Below are positions 34,079 through 42,618 of a stretch of 64,000 nucleotides of DNA, in pieces. The DNA comes from Holzapfeliella saturejae. Its GTDB lineage: Bacteria; Bacillota; Bacilli; Lactobacillales; Lactobacillaceae. A program made the position numbers and the translations under genes. The notes under the pieces were generated by a model, which was not told the origin of the DNA, did not search any database, and saw nothing but the letters and a program-made list of their open reading frames with translations. Location: positions 62,001 to 126,000 of the forward strand of contig NZ_JAWMWG010000001.1 in the NCBI RefSeq assembly GCF_037546065.1, given 5' to 3'. The stretch's first letter is position 1; each line of letters opens with the position of its first letter.

Positions 34079-35328
34079 TTTGACTTGATTTTCACGTCTG
34101 ATAAATTTAACTGAATTTGCTAAACGTTTCCAGACTGATTGATCACTATACATCAAAACATTTGAAGAATATAATTTTCCTCCAAAGTAAATTACTACCA
34201 TTAAAAATAGTACAGAAATAGCTAGTGAACCAAATCCTAGTCCAATATTCATAAATCCTAGACCTATTTGTGAAGGTGTAACAAATGAAGACAAGAATGG
34301 AATATAAGATAAGATTTGAGAAATGATATTGTCACCCTTTACTGCGAAAAATGCGGCAAAATAGCCAATTAAAATCAAATAAGTTAATGGTGCAACCATT
34401 TTAGGACCATCTTCTGGTTTGGATGACATTGAGCCTAAAATCGCAGCTAAGACAATAGTATAAATAATCGCTACCAACATAAATAAAACAATAAACATAA
34501 AGAATGGTGTTGCAATGACTTCATTGATAATGAAGCTTCCAATTTCATTATCTTTAAAGTAAGTTAAGCCAATCGCGGCAAGAATCCCATAGAAGCCAAC
34601 ATAAACAGCAACCATCATCAAGACACCAATAATTTTGCCATAGAAATGTTGTTTAGCAGGTGCACTCGAAACAAGCACCTCCATAATTCGGGTTCTTTTT
34701 CTGAACCAATTTCTTGAGCCACAATATTAGCAAATGCCAGCACAATGAAGAATAGTAAAAAGACTGCTCCCATAGCAACACCATTATAAACAGATTTTTT
34801 CGTTTCAGGATTAGATAACGTTTGTGCGAGCGTTTGCGTATCGTTAACATCTTTAAACTGAACCGTTGCAGGTTGACTCAAAGTGGCTAATTGTTGATCT
34901 GAAATACCAGCTTGCTTAGCTGTTAGATAACTTTGAGCTTGTGTCACAATTCCTGATAATTTTTGTTGAATTTCATTATTAGCATTATCCGTCATAATTG
35001 TTAAATTATTAACTTGTTCAAAATCCACATAAGCTTGTACTTTTTTATCTTTCAACTCTGTTTTAGCTTCGTCGATGGAGCCAACTGGTTGAAAGTCTTG
35101 ATTAAACGTTTTTAATGTTTCCTTAGTCTGTTCATTTGTTGAAACAACAGCAATCTTTGTGGATTCGTTGGGTTTTGAGTCCGATTGAGATACTGAACTT
35201 GCTGCAAAAAATCCAAAACCAAATGAAAGTGACACCATTAATATCGGTAAAATAATCATAATCCAAAACGAAACCGTTTTGGCATTTTTCATAAACACAT
35301 TACGGGCAATAATCCATGTCTTATTCAT
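34076..35328 (-). pseudogene. NatB/YhaP-like ABC-2 permease, frameshifted
   Basis: Two minus-strand frames together make one ABC-2 permease. The first (from ATG 35328) has a signal-anchor helix, a soluble extracytoplasmic domain and two helices, ending normally through NIVAQEIGSEKE. It then runs out of frame. The correct continuation, MEVLVSSAPAKQHFYGKIIG, sits in another frame. Restoring one G at about 34691-34696 (sense GAAAAAGAACCC to GAAAAAGGAACCC) would rejoin them as EIGSEKGTRIMEVLVSS, the family consensus. It may be a genuine mutation or an error beside an A-run. The intact protein would export sodium or a toxic compound with the ATPase encoded upstream. The first frame starts within the 3' end of the ATPase gene region. 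Confidence 0.85.
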
Positions 35329-36220
35329 TTGACGCACCTGCTTTCATTCTAAAGATTTCTTCAAGTGTTGGCGGTTGTTGATTAAACATTGGAATATAAC
35401 CATTTTTAGTTGCTAGATCAAAAATAGTTTTTCCAGCTTTTTCATCTGTTAAAACAACTTCCAACACATCATCTTCATGAACAAATGCATCTTTAACACC
35501 TTTAATATCTAAAACATCTTGAGGCGTTAAATCAGATTCTAAAAAGATTCTCGTCCGACCAAATGAACGACGGATTTCAGAAACTTTTCCTTTTAGGACA
35601 GTTTCACCACTTCTAAGCATAATTAAATGATCACAAATTTGCTCAACATTATTCATATTATGACTTGAAAAAATAACACAAGCTCCTCGTTTTTTAAGCT
35701 CTAAAATCCCGTCTTGTAGAATCCCCGCATTAACCGGGTCTAGTCCACTGAAAGGTTCATCTAAGATAACAAGTTTTGGATCATGCAACAACGTTGCAAT
35801 CAACTGAACTTTTTGTTGATTACCTTTTGATAACTTTTTCAATTTGTCTTTTTTATTTCCTTTAACTTGAAACTTTTCCATCCAGTAATCAATTTTAGGT
35901 TCAATTTCTTTACGTTTTTTGCCCTTTAATTCAGCAAAAAAGATTAATTGATCACGAATCGATAGTTTAGGATATAAGCCTCTTTCCTCAGGTAAATATC
36001 CGATAATATTATAGTCGTCAGCACTAATAGCTTGACCATTCCAGAAAATTTGACCTTCATTTGCTTTTAAAAATTGCAAAAGCAGACGGAAAGTGGTCGT
36101 TTTTCCGGCCCTATTCTGTCCAATTAACCCCATAATTTGACCTGCTTCAATTTTGAAAGATAGGTCGTGGACAGCTGTCATATCACCAAACTTTTTGGTG
36201 ACATTATTAAACTCCAACAT
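35321..36220 (-). CDS. NatA/YhaQ-like ABC ATPase with an altered Walker A
   Basis: 299 residues, an ABC-2-type exporter ATPase with the extra C-terminal domain of the NatA/YhaQ group. It has the signature LSKGNQQKVQL, Walker B LVILDEPFSGLDP and H-loop FSSHNM. The Walker A reads GLIGQNRAGKTTT where the family has GQNGAGKTTT; the codon is AGG where GGG is expected. Arginine at this glycine should disturb phosphate binding. It is followed by the frameshifted permease gene, so the pair is probably inactive. The terminator of the amino-acid importer operon lies just upstream. Confidence 0.88.
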   Translation of the reverse strand: MLEFNNVTKKFGDMTAVHDLSFKIEAGQIMGLIGQNRAGKTTTFRLLLQFLKANEGQIFWNGQAISADDYNIIGYLPEERGLYPKLSIRDQLIFFAELKGKKRKEIEPKIDYWMEKFQVKGNKKDKLKKLSKGNQQKVQLIATLLHDPKLVILDEPFSGLDPVNAGILQDGILELKKRGACVIFSSHNMNNVEQICDHLIMLRSGETVLKGKVSEIRRSFGRTRIFLESDLTPQDVLDIKGVKDAFVHEDDVLEVVLTDEKAGKTIFDLATKNGYIPMFNQQPPTLEEIFRMKAGASNE

Positions 36221-36241
36221 AGTTGTAACTCTCTTTCCATA

Positions 36242-36289
36242 GATATTAAAAACACGTCCATCATATCATAGAACGTGTTTTTTAATATC
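36242..36289 (-). terminator. Terminator of the amino-acid importer operon
   Basis: A long stem (GATATTAAAAACACGT with ACGTGTTTTTTAATATC, with one extra base) lies between the last permease gene and the NatA-like gene. Confidence 0.75.
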
Positions 36290-36315
36290 TTTATTAATAA
36301 TTTATTTAAAAAAGT

Positions 36316-36969
36316 TTAATTTTTTAAGCGACGATCGATAAATCCTGCAACTAAGGACAAGACATAGTTAACCACAAAGTAGGTTATGGCGACCAAAATA
36401 AAAATTGGAATCATATAATTCGTATCTTGGCCATAAATAACCTGTGCTCGTTGCATTAAATCTGGTAATAAAATAATCGTTGCAAGTGACGTATCTTTAA
36501 CTAATGAAATGAATTGACTCACAATCGGAGCAATCATTTTTTTCAATCCCTGTGGAAAAACAATGTAGCGTAAAGTTTGCAAGTAAGTCATTCCATTTGC
36601 ACGTGCTGCTTCAGTCTGACCCTTATCCACAGCTTCAAGACCCGAACGGAATATTTCAGCTAACATCGCTGATTCAAAAATTGTAAAAGCGAAAATTGCA
36701 GCGGCAAACGTATTAAACCGAATCCCTATTTGTGGTAATCCAAAGTAACTGAAAAAGATAATTAGCAGTAAAGGTAAGTTACGCACAATATCAACTAAAA
36801 AACCAACAATTGCTGATACCTTTGGAATTTTACTATAACGAATAATCCCCAGTATGGCACCAAAGATAAAACTTAAAATAATTGAAATTACGGAAACTTG
36901 AATTGTAATCCACAATCCTTGCAGTAAGTAATTTAAATTAATCCAAGTATAAGCTCCTGACCAGTTCAT
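36316..36969 (-). CDS. Polar amino-acid ABC transporter permease
   Basis: 217 residues with five or so helices and the HisM/GlnP-type inner-membrane permease motif. The coupling loop is AARANGMTYLQTLRYIVFPQGLKKMIAP, which contacts the ATPase. It is the last gene of a four-gene operon (ATPase, binding protein, permease, permease), 17 nt after the other permease. Together they import a polar amino acid, probably glutamine or glutamate. Confidence 0.92.
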   Translation of the reverse strand: MNWSGAYTWINLNYLLQGLWITIQVSVISIILSFIFGAILGIIRYSKIPKVSAIVGFLVDIVRNLPLLLIIFFSYFGLPQIGIRFNTFAAAIFAFTIFESAMLAEIFRSGLEAVDKGQTEAARANGMTYLQTLRYIVFPQGLKKMIAPIVSQFISLVKDTSLATIILLPDLMQRAQVIYGQDTNYMIPIFILVAITYFVVNYVLSLVAGFIDRRLKN

Positions 36970-36986
36970 TGTCTCACTCCTTCCAC

Positions 36987-37628
36987 CTAGTTAGTTATTT
37001 TCTTTTCCAAATGACGCATATAGTAACTTAACGGCATTGTCAAAATTAAATATAAAACACCAACGACCAAGTAAGTTTGATTAGTTTGGAATGTTGATGA
37101 TGCAATACTATTAGCTTGGTACATCAAATCTGCACCAGCCACGAATGCTAAAATACTTGAATTTTTGACCAAATTGATAAATTGATTACCTAATGGTGGA
37201 ATCGTAATTTTAAAAGCTTGCGGTAAAATAATATGCCACATAGCTTGTAAATAGCTCATACCATTTGAACGAGCAGCTTCCATTTGGCCTTTACCAATAC
37301 TTAAAATTCCAGCTCTAACCACCTCAGCAATAAAAGCAGAGGTATAAATCGTTAACCCGATACTTCCGGCCATAAAACCGTTAATTTTAACGATATACAT
37401 TGGAATAACAATATAGAAGATTAAAACAATCACTAACAATGGAATATTTCTAAAAACTTCAACATAGACTTTTCCAATAATTCTGAGTAATCGATTAGGA
37501 CTAATTTCAAATAAGGCAAAAATCGTTCCTAAAATCAAACTACCAACTAACGCAATTAAACTAGATAAAACGGTATTCAATAATCCAGTTAATAATTGGG
37601 GTAAATGTTCTTGTATAATCGTAATCAT
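36987..37628 (-). CDS. Polar amino-acid ABC transporter permease
   Basis: 213 residues, homologous to the following permease. The coupling loop is AARSNGMSYLQAMWHIILPQAFKITIPPLG. The ATG overlaps the stop of the binding-protein gene by 4 nt (ATGA). The two permeases likely form a heterodimeric channel, as in GluCD or GlnMP systems. Confidence 0.92.
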   Translation of the reverse strand: MITIIQEHLPQLLTGLLNTVLSSLIALVGSLILGTIFALFEISPNRLLRIIGKVYVEVFRNIPLLVIVLIFYIVIPMYIVKINGFMAGSIGLTIYTSAFIAEVVRAGILSIGKGQMEAARSNGMSYLQAMWHIILPQAFKITIPPLGNQFINLVKNSSILAFVAGADLMYQANSIASSTFQTNQTYLVVGVLYLILTMPLSYYMRHLEKKITN

Positions 37629-38449
37629 TTGACTTGGCTCACCTCAAATCCTGGAATTGATCCAAACCATTTGTTAATCAGTTCATCATAACTACCATCT
37701 GATTTGGATACTTTTAATGCTTCATTTAATTTGTTAATTAAATCTTCTTGTCCTTTGTTAGCCGCAATACCATAAGGCTCAGTTGTAAAAGCACCCCCAA
37801 CAACTTCATAGTCTGGATTGCTTGCAGCTAGCCCGTACAAAATACCATTATCAGACGTTAACGCATCACCTTGACCTGATTTTAATGCTGTAAAAGCTTG
37901 GGCTAGGTCACTTAATTCTAAAACCTTAGCTTCAGGTGCCGATTTCTTAATAGTTTGAACTGAACTAGATCCTTGCATTCCTAAAACTGTTTTAGAACTA
38001 TCTAAATCTTTAACATTTGTAATTGGACTCCCTTTTTTAACCAGTAAAGATTGTCCAGCGTTGAAATAAGGTTCTGTGAAATCTAACTGTTGTTGTCTAG
38101 CAGGCGTAATCGTCATTGTTGAAATAAGAGCATCGACGTTACCATTTTTTAACATTGGTACACGACTAGAACTCGTTACCGTTGCAAATTCAACTTTGAC
38201 ATCGTCTCCAAAGGCTTTTTTAGAAAGTAATTGGGCTAAATCACCTTCGAATCCTTCATATTGTCCGTTTGCAACATTAATCAAACTGAATAATTTTTGA
38301 TCACCTTTAACGCCCCAAGTAATTGTTTTCGTTTTTTCGACTCTTTCAACAACGCTTTGCTGTGCCAAACTTTGTCCACAAGCAGTTATTAGTAATCCTA
38401 GGGTTAAGATAACAGCTAAAGCGCCTAATTTTTTGAGTACTTTTGGCAT
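37625..38449 (-). CDS. Amino-acid-binding lipoprotein of the ABC importer
   Basis: About 274 residues from ATG 38449. The in-frame GTG at 38458 is too close to the AGGAG and is rejected. The signal peptide ends in the lipobox LITAC, so the mature protein is lipid-anchored on the outer membrane face. The SBP_bac_3 fold shows KTITWGVKGDQKLFS, DFTEPYFNAGQSLLVKKG and a C-terminal SYDELINKWFGSIPG. It captures an amino acid, with glutamine, glutamate or aspartate as the best guesses, and delivers it to the two permeases encoded downstream. Confidence 0.92.
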   Translation of the reverse strand: MPKVLKKLGALAVILTLGLLITACGQSLAQQSVVERVEKTKTITWGVKGDQKLFSLINVANGQYEGFEGDLAQLLSKKAFGDDVKVEFATVTSSSRVPMLKNGNVDALISTMTITPARQQQLDFTEPYFNAGQSLLVKKGSPITNVKDLDSSKTVLGMQGSSSVQTIKKSAPEAKVLELSDLAQAFTALKSGQGDALTSDNGILYGLAASNPDYEVVGGAFTTEPYGIAANKGQEDLINKLNEALKVSKSDGSYDELINKWFGSIPGFEVSQVK

Positions 38450-38462
38450 ATTTATCACTCTC

Positions 38463-39200
38463 CTAATGACCGATAACTTTACTTAAGAATTGTTGTGCAC
38501 GAGGTTCTTTAGGCTTTTTAAAGAATTCTTTTGGATTGTTTGAATCCTCTAAAATTTGACCACTATCCATAAAGACAATTCTGTCGCCAACTTCTCTAGC
38601 AAATCCCATTTCATGAGTTACGACAACCATTGTCATATCTTGGCCTGCAACTTCTTTCATAACATTTAACACATCACCAATCATTTCTGGATCAAGTGCA
38701 CTTGTTGGTTCATCAAATAAAATTGCTTTTGGTTTCATCGCAAGTGAACGTGCAATAGCAATACGTTGTTGTTGTCCACCTGATAGTTGAGAAGGATATT
38801 TATTAGCTTGGTCTTTCAAACCCACCATCTCAAGTAATTTCATAGCTGTATTTTCGGCTGTTTTGGCATCTTCTTTTAAAACAATTCTAGGAGCTAATGT
38901 GATATTTTCTAGTATTGTTTTATTGGCATATAGATTAAAGTGTTGGAATACCATCCCAACATCTCTTCTTAACTGATTAATATTAACTTTAGGGTTAGAT
39001 AAGTCATGCCCATCTACAATTAAATGACCTTCATTAATTTCTTCGAGTCCATTCATCGTTCTAAGTAAAGTACTCTTCCCTGATCCAGAAGGTCCAATAA
39101 TAGAAACAATTTGTCCTTGATTGATATCCAAATTGATATCTTTCAATGCTTTAAATTCTCCGTATGATTTCCCAACATTTTTGAAGCTAATCAATGACAT
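38463..39200 (-). CDS. glnQ: Polar amino-acid ABC transporter ATPase (GlnQ-like)
   Basis: 245 residues from ATG 39200, which has AAGGG 10 nt upstream. A longer in-frame start at 39236 adds 12 basic residues with no ribosome site. Walker A is GPSGSGKSTLLRTMNGLE, the signature LSGGQQQRIAIAR, Walker B AILFDEPTSALDPE, and the H-loop VTHEMGFAREV, the GlnQ/HisP wording. It is the first gene of the importer operon. A TATAAT -10 lies at 39280-39275 on the minus strand. Confidence 0.93.
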   Translation of the reverse strand: MSLISFKNVGKSYGEFKALKDINLDINQGQIVSIIGPSGSGKSTLLRTMNGLEEINEGHLIVDGHDLSNPKVNINQLRRDVGMVFQHFNLYANKTILENITLAPRIVLKEDAKTAENTAMKLLEMVGLKDQANKYPSQLSGGQQQRIAIARSLAMKPKAILFDEPTSALDPEMIGDVLNVMKEVAGQDMTMVVVTHEMGFAREVGDRIVFMDSGQILEDSNNPKEFFKKPKEPRAQQFLSKVIGH

Positions 39201-39332
39201 TTTGCTACATCCCTTTCTACTTCTTAATAAAACCAAAAATGAACATTGGCTTAAATTGTAATGCTACTCACATCATTATACTATAAATTACTAATATTTA
39301 CATAATTTTACATAATCATCCTAATTTACGGC

Positions 39333-39363
39333 ACAAAAAAAGACCGCAACAGCGGTCTTTTTA
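39333..39363 (-). terminator. Terminator of the NlpC/P60 gene
   Basis: A stem of AAAAAAGACCGC against GCGGTCTTTTT with an AACA loop lies downstream of the NlpC/P60 stop. Confidence 0.88.
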
Positions 39364-39405
39364 AAACTTTTCAACATTAAATTTAAATGATAGTTATTCG
39401 TAATA

Positions 39406-40113
39406 TTAAAGTACACGCACACCAAATGAAGGCATGAAGTATGATGAAATTGTTGAAGTTTTAACGCCTTCACCTGGTTGAGGAGCATGGATATATTTAC
39501 CATTTCCGATGTATAATCCCACGTGGTATGAGTTACCTTGGCTTCCCCAGAACACAAGATCTCCAGCTTGTAATTGAGAAACTGAAACTTTACGTCCAGC
39601 TGATTCTTGAGCAACTGTGTATCCACCAATTTGACGACCAGTTGCTTGTGCAAATACGTATTGCATTAAACCTGAACAGTCAAATCCAGCAGGTGTTTTT
39701 CCACCCCATACATAAGGGATACCACCTTGTGCTTGAGCCATGTTAATAACTGATTGTACTTGACTTGATGCAGCTTGAGAAACAGCACCTGCATCAACAA
39801 CGTATTGACCTTTAACCCATTGGTTGTTGCCTAAATCGTACCATAGGTTACCTTGGTAATCGTAAGTTTTGTTGGTTACTTTCCATTGTGAACCATGTGG
39901 TAATGTTTGGCCTGTTACACTTCCACCTTGGTAACCATTCCAAACGGCTACAGAGTAACCTGAAACATAGTTAATTTGAACAGTTTGGTTAACTTCAGCA
40001 GCTTGTACCTGTTGGTTAGCGTTATTGTCCATACTATTTACAGCTGCTACTCCGGCAATTCCAAGAAATGCTGCTGATGTAATTGTTGATAGTCGTTTAG
40101 TAAAGTTCTTCAA
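39406..40113 (-). CDS. Secreted NlpC/P60 endopeptidase with SLAP/SH3-like domain
   Basis: 235 residues starting at TTG 40113, with CGGAGG 8 nt upstream. A signal peptide ends near VQAAE (residue 40). A wall-binding SLAP/SH3-like module follows (~43-105, ending WYDLGNNQWVKGQYV), then an NlpC/P60 domain with the catalytic triad Cys146 (FDCSGLM), His197 (YHVGLYIG) and His209 (YIHAP). It cleaves peptide stems of peptidoglycan outside the cell. The C-terminus follows the Lactobacillales p60 pattern. The promoter has a TATAAT -10 at 40180-40175 and a WalR-like box 10 bp upstream, suggesting control by the wall-stress regulator WalRK. Confidence 0.93.
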   Translation of the reverse strand: MKNFTKRLSTITSAAFLGIAGVAAVNSMDNNANQQVQAAEVNQTVQINYVSGYSVAVWNGYQGGSVTGQTLPHGSQWKVTNKTYDYQGNLWYDLGNNQWVKGQYVVDAGAVSQAASSQVQSVINMAQAQGGIPYVWGGKTPAGFDCSGLMQYVFAQATGRQIGGYTVAQESAGRKVSVSQLQAGDLVFWGSQGNSYHVGLYIGNGKYIHAPQPGEGVKTSTISSYFMPSFGVRVL

Positions 40114-40190
40114 AAGTGAATCCTCCGATAATTATAGTTTAAATTTAATGTTTGATTTCTTAATTGATGAATTCATTATATCTAATGAAT

Positions 40191-40207
40191 GTTTCAATTA
40201 TGTTACA
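40191..40207 (-). promoter_or_regulatory. WalR-like box of the NlpC/P60 gene
   Basis: On the minus strand TGTAAC-ATAAT-TGAAAC, one base off the WalR consensus TGTWAH-N5-TGTWAH. It ends 10 bp before the -10 TATAAT (40180-40175), the same geometry as at the 3D-domain gene. Confidence 0.55.
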
Positions 40208-40246
40208 GAGATAATCCGATAGTATTACAATTATTAATCATTGAAA

Positions 40247-40276
40247 TTACAACTCAAGTTTATTATCTTATATAAT
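40247..40276 (+). promoter_or_regulatory. Promoter of the YkvS-like gene
   Basis: TTACAA (40247-40252), an 18-bp spacer and TATAAT (40271-40276), about 33 bp before the ATG. Confidence 0.6.
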
Positions 40277-40309
40277 ATGTGTTAAAATTCATAAAAAGGA
40301 TGGATGAAT

Positions 40310-40516
40310 ATGGATAAAGAAAAACTAGCCGTTGGCCAAACTGTTAAAGCAAAAGTTGAAGAAGACATGAAAAAACCTTTTTCAGGTACTATTGAAAAAA
40401 TTTATGAAAATTCTGTTATGTTAACAATTACCGATAATGATAAAGAAGACGATAACAACGTTATGGAACTCAACAAAAAAATTATCGTCAACTTAAAAAA
40501 TATCAAATTAAAATAA
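40310..40516 (+). CDS. YkvS/DUF2187-like small protein
   Basis: 68 residues from ATG 40310, which has AAGGA 9 nt upstream; an ATG two codons earlier is too close to the ribosome site. The sequence VGQTVKAKVEEDMKKPFSGTIEKIYENSVMLTI resembles the KOW-like YkvS/DUF2187 family of small basic and acidic proteins of unknown role. It is monocistronic with a strong bidirectional terminator. Confidence 0.75.
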   Translation: MDKEKLAVGQTVKAKVEEDMKKPFSGTIEKIYENSVMLTITDNDKEDDNNVMELNKKIIVNLKNIKLK

Positions 40517-40547
40517 AAAAAAGCTAGCCGATTGGCTAGCTTTTTTA
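40514..40547. terminator. Convergent terminator
   Basis: A stem of AAAAGCTAGCC against GGCTAGCTTTT with a GATT loop is flanked by A and T runs. It serves the YkvS-like gene and the 3D-domain gene. Confidence 0.9.
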
Positions 40548-40549
40548 TT

Positions 40550-41164
40550 TTAATAAATAACTTGAACATTAGCGTATAAGATACCTGCTGATGGAATTGC
40601 GTAGTTTGGCATTGCCACATCTAATTGACGTGGATTACTGTAAGCAAAACCACCAGTATCATTAACCGTACGATACCAAACAGTACCATCAGATAACGTG
40701 ATTTTTAGCTTAGTTCCTTTTGGAAATACTGATAAGTTAGCAGCAACACCGCTGTAACCCATATTTGAGCCTAAAACTTTTGGATCGTAAAAACTCAATT
40801 TAAAGGTTCCTTGATTTGAAGTTTGTTCAGCAGCTTGAGAAACGGCTGCCGCATTTTGTGTATAACGGCTATTAATCCATTGATTTGCACCTAAATCATA
40901 CCATAGGTTACCACTAGTATCTGTTGCCGTATTTAGGACTTTCCATGTTGTCCCATGACTTAAATATTGTCCAGTTAGTGACCCTTCAATATAGCCGTTC
41001 CAGACAGCAATACCATATCCGGGTACATAATTGATAGCAACATTTTCACCCTTTGTTGCAGCTTGGACTTCATTTGATTGTGTTGGTTTTGCGATAATAA
41101 CCATTAAAGCTGCAATCAAGCTTATAAAAATTGTTTTAATTGTTTTATTGTTTAAATTTTTCAA
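40550..41164 (-). CDS. Secreted SLAP-like and 3D-domain wall protein
   Basis: 204 residues starting at TTG 41164, with CGGAGG just upstream. A signal peptide ends near VQAA (residue 36). A SLAP/SH3-like module (~42-103, WYDLGANQWINSRY) is followed by a linker AAVSQAAEQTSNQGTF and a C-terminal 3D-type double-psi barrel (~120-204, WYRTVNDTGGFAYSNPRQLDVAMP) like those of MltA-type wall enzymes. The conserved aspartates are in VND and LDV. The product probably acts on, or binds, peptidoglycan. The C-terminal ~100 residues are nearly the same as in the protein at 62540-63190. Confidence 0.88.
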   Translation of the reverse strand: MKNLNNKTIKTIFISLIAALMVIIAKPTQSNEVQAATKGENVAINYVPGYGIAVWNGYIEGSLTGQYLSHGTTWKVLNTATDTSGNLWYDLGANQWINSRYTQNAAAVSQAAEQTSNQGTFKLSFYDPKVLGSNMGYSGVAANLSVFPKGTKLKITLSDGTVWYRTVNDTGGFAYSNPRQLDVAMPNYAIPSAGILYANVQVIY

Positions 41165-41228
41165 GGAAATTCCTCCGAAATAATTGTTTTTTGTTTTTAA
41201 ATAACAGAAACCATTGTAACGAATGAAT

Positions 41229-41245
41229 GTAACAAACAGGTTACA
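41229..41245 (-). promoter_or_regulatory. WalR box 1 of the 3D-domain gene
   Basis: TGTAACCTGTTTGTTAC on the minus strand is an exact TGTWAH-N5-TGTWAH match. A TACAAT -10 (41218-41213) follows after 10 bp. Confidence 0.7.
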
Positions 41246-41261
41246 AAACCCCCTTTAAACA

Positions 41262-41278
41262 ATTACAATTATGTAACA
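41262..41278 (-). promoter_or_regulatory. WalR box 2 of the 3D-domain gene
   Basis: TGTTACATAATTGTAAT on the minus strand, a second exact TGTWAH-N5-TGTWAH match, 33 bp upstream of box 1 (about three helical turns). Confidence 0.65.
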
Positions 41279-41282
41279 ATCG

Positions 41283-42599
41283 CTAACTTTTCGATTTTTT
41301 AAGGTAAATAAACGCAAAGATATAACCTAAAACACTTGGCATTAACCAACCGAATCCCTCTGATCCTAGTGGAATATATTGATTAATTAAGCCAAATGGA
41401 CTACTTGGAGTTGCCAAAGCCAAAACATTACAAATGATTGGCAATATCGCAAAGGTAATGGCAAATCGATAATACAATGCATGATTGCCAAATTTTTGAG
41501 ACGCAAACATAATTAATATTAAAATAAAGACAATTGGATAAACAAAGTTCAATAAATAAGTGGAATACATCAAAATAAAGTTCAACCCGCACATTGCAAT
41601 GATAAAAGAAACAACCGCACTAATCTGATTAAAATAACGAGAATTAACACGCGGATAAATTTCACTCAACCCTTGTTCAAAAGAAGACATTAACCCAATT
41701 GCCGTCTTCAAAGTTGCGGAAATAACGATAACCATTAGCAAAATACCGCCGGCATCACCTAAGTAATGCTGCACTACTTTGACTAAAATCTGACTACCGT
41801 TAGTCATTGGTAACATGATTCCCGAACTCGTTGCACCCAAATAAACTAAGCCAAAGTAAACGCCAGCAATCAAAACAACTGCCACAAAACTGCTCTTTAA
41901 ACTTTCGATAGCCAACTGTTTTGAATCTGTAACACCTAGATTTTGATAGGCTTTAACAATAATAAAACCAAAAATAACAGAAACTAGCGCATCTATTGTA
42001 TTATAACCATCTAAAAAACCTTGAAGTATAGGATTTGTTGCATAAACCATACTAAGTGGTTGAACTGGATTCCCCATTTTAAAAATAAAAACCAAACCAA
42101 AAACAATAGCTAATGTCACCAGTAGTAAAGGTGTAAATATTTTACCAATAATCGTTACAATATTATGATTTTCTTGACTCAAGTAATAGACGATTGCAAA
42201 GTAAATCGCTGTATAAAGTGCCATCACCACAACATAATAATTTTGTGGTATAAAACTTCCAAGCCCCATTTCAAACGACACACTTGCTAGTCTAGGTAGT
42301 AAAATTAAAGGTCCTATAACCAAATAAAGCAATGTGCCAAATAATTTGCCCAGAATTGGCGAGAATTTTGTTAATATCTTTTTAAATTGATAAGTTTGAC
42401 TAAGACATAGGCTTGCAATTCCCAGCAAGATAAACCCACAATCCGACAAAATAAAGCCAAAGAAGGCTTTTAGATAGTTGGATTGGGCTTGTTGGCCTAA
42501 AAAAACAGGGAATATTAGATTCCCTGCTCCAAAAAAAAGACCAAAAGTCATTAAACCAATCAGCAACGTTTGCTTAATTGTTATTTTTTTTGTATTCAT
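41283..42599 (-). CDS. brnQ: Branched-chain amino-acid transporter BrnQ
   Basis: 438 residues from ATG 42599, which has GAGGT about 7 nt upstream. A longer in-frame start at 42692 would overlap the upstream gene and breaks the usual N-terminus. The opening KQTLLIGLMTFGLFFGAGNLIFP is the LivCS/BrnQ signature, and about 12 helices follow. It imports leucine, isoleucine and valine with sodium or protons. It is transcribed behind the unknown membrane-anchored gene, only 19 nt away. Confidence 0.93.
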   Translation of the reverse strand: MNTKKITIKQTLLIGLMTFGLFFGAGNLIFPVFLGQQAQSNYLKAFFGFILSDCGFILLGIASLCLSQTYQFKKILTKFSPILGKLFGTLLYLVIGPLILLPRLASVSFEMGLGSFIPQNYYVVVMALYTAIYFAIVYYLSQENHNIVTIIGKIFTPLLLVTLAIVFGLVFIFKMGNPVQPLSMVYATNPILQGFLDGYNTIDALVSVIFGFIIVKAYQNLGVTDSKQLAIESLKSSFVAVVLIAGVYFGLVYLGATSSGIMLPMTNGSQILVKVVQHYLGDAGGILLMVIVISATLKTAIGLMSSFEQGLSEIYPRVNSRYFNQISAVVSFIIAMCGLNFILMYSTYLLNFVYPIVFILILIMFASQKFGNHALYYRFAITFAILPIICNVLALATPSSPFGLINQYIPLGSEGFGWLMPSVLGYIFAFIYLKKSKS

Positions 42600-42618
42600 T
42601 TGTTTACCTCTAAAAATT

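Noticed and set aside
34653..34850. A separate 65-residue minus-strand ORF across the NatB-like frameshift
   Set aside because: It is a third reading frame of the same gene with no family similarity or ribosome site.
39321..39653. 110-residue minus-strand ORF overlapping the NlpC/P60 gene
   Set aside because: It is an alternative frame within the NlpC/P60 gene, runs through the terminator and has atypical composition.
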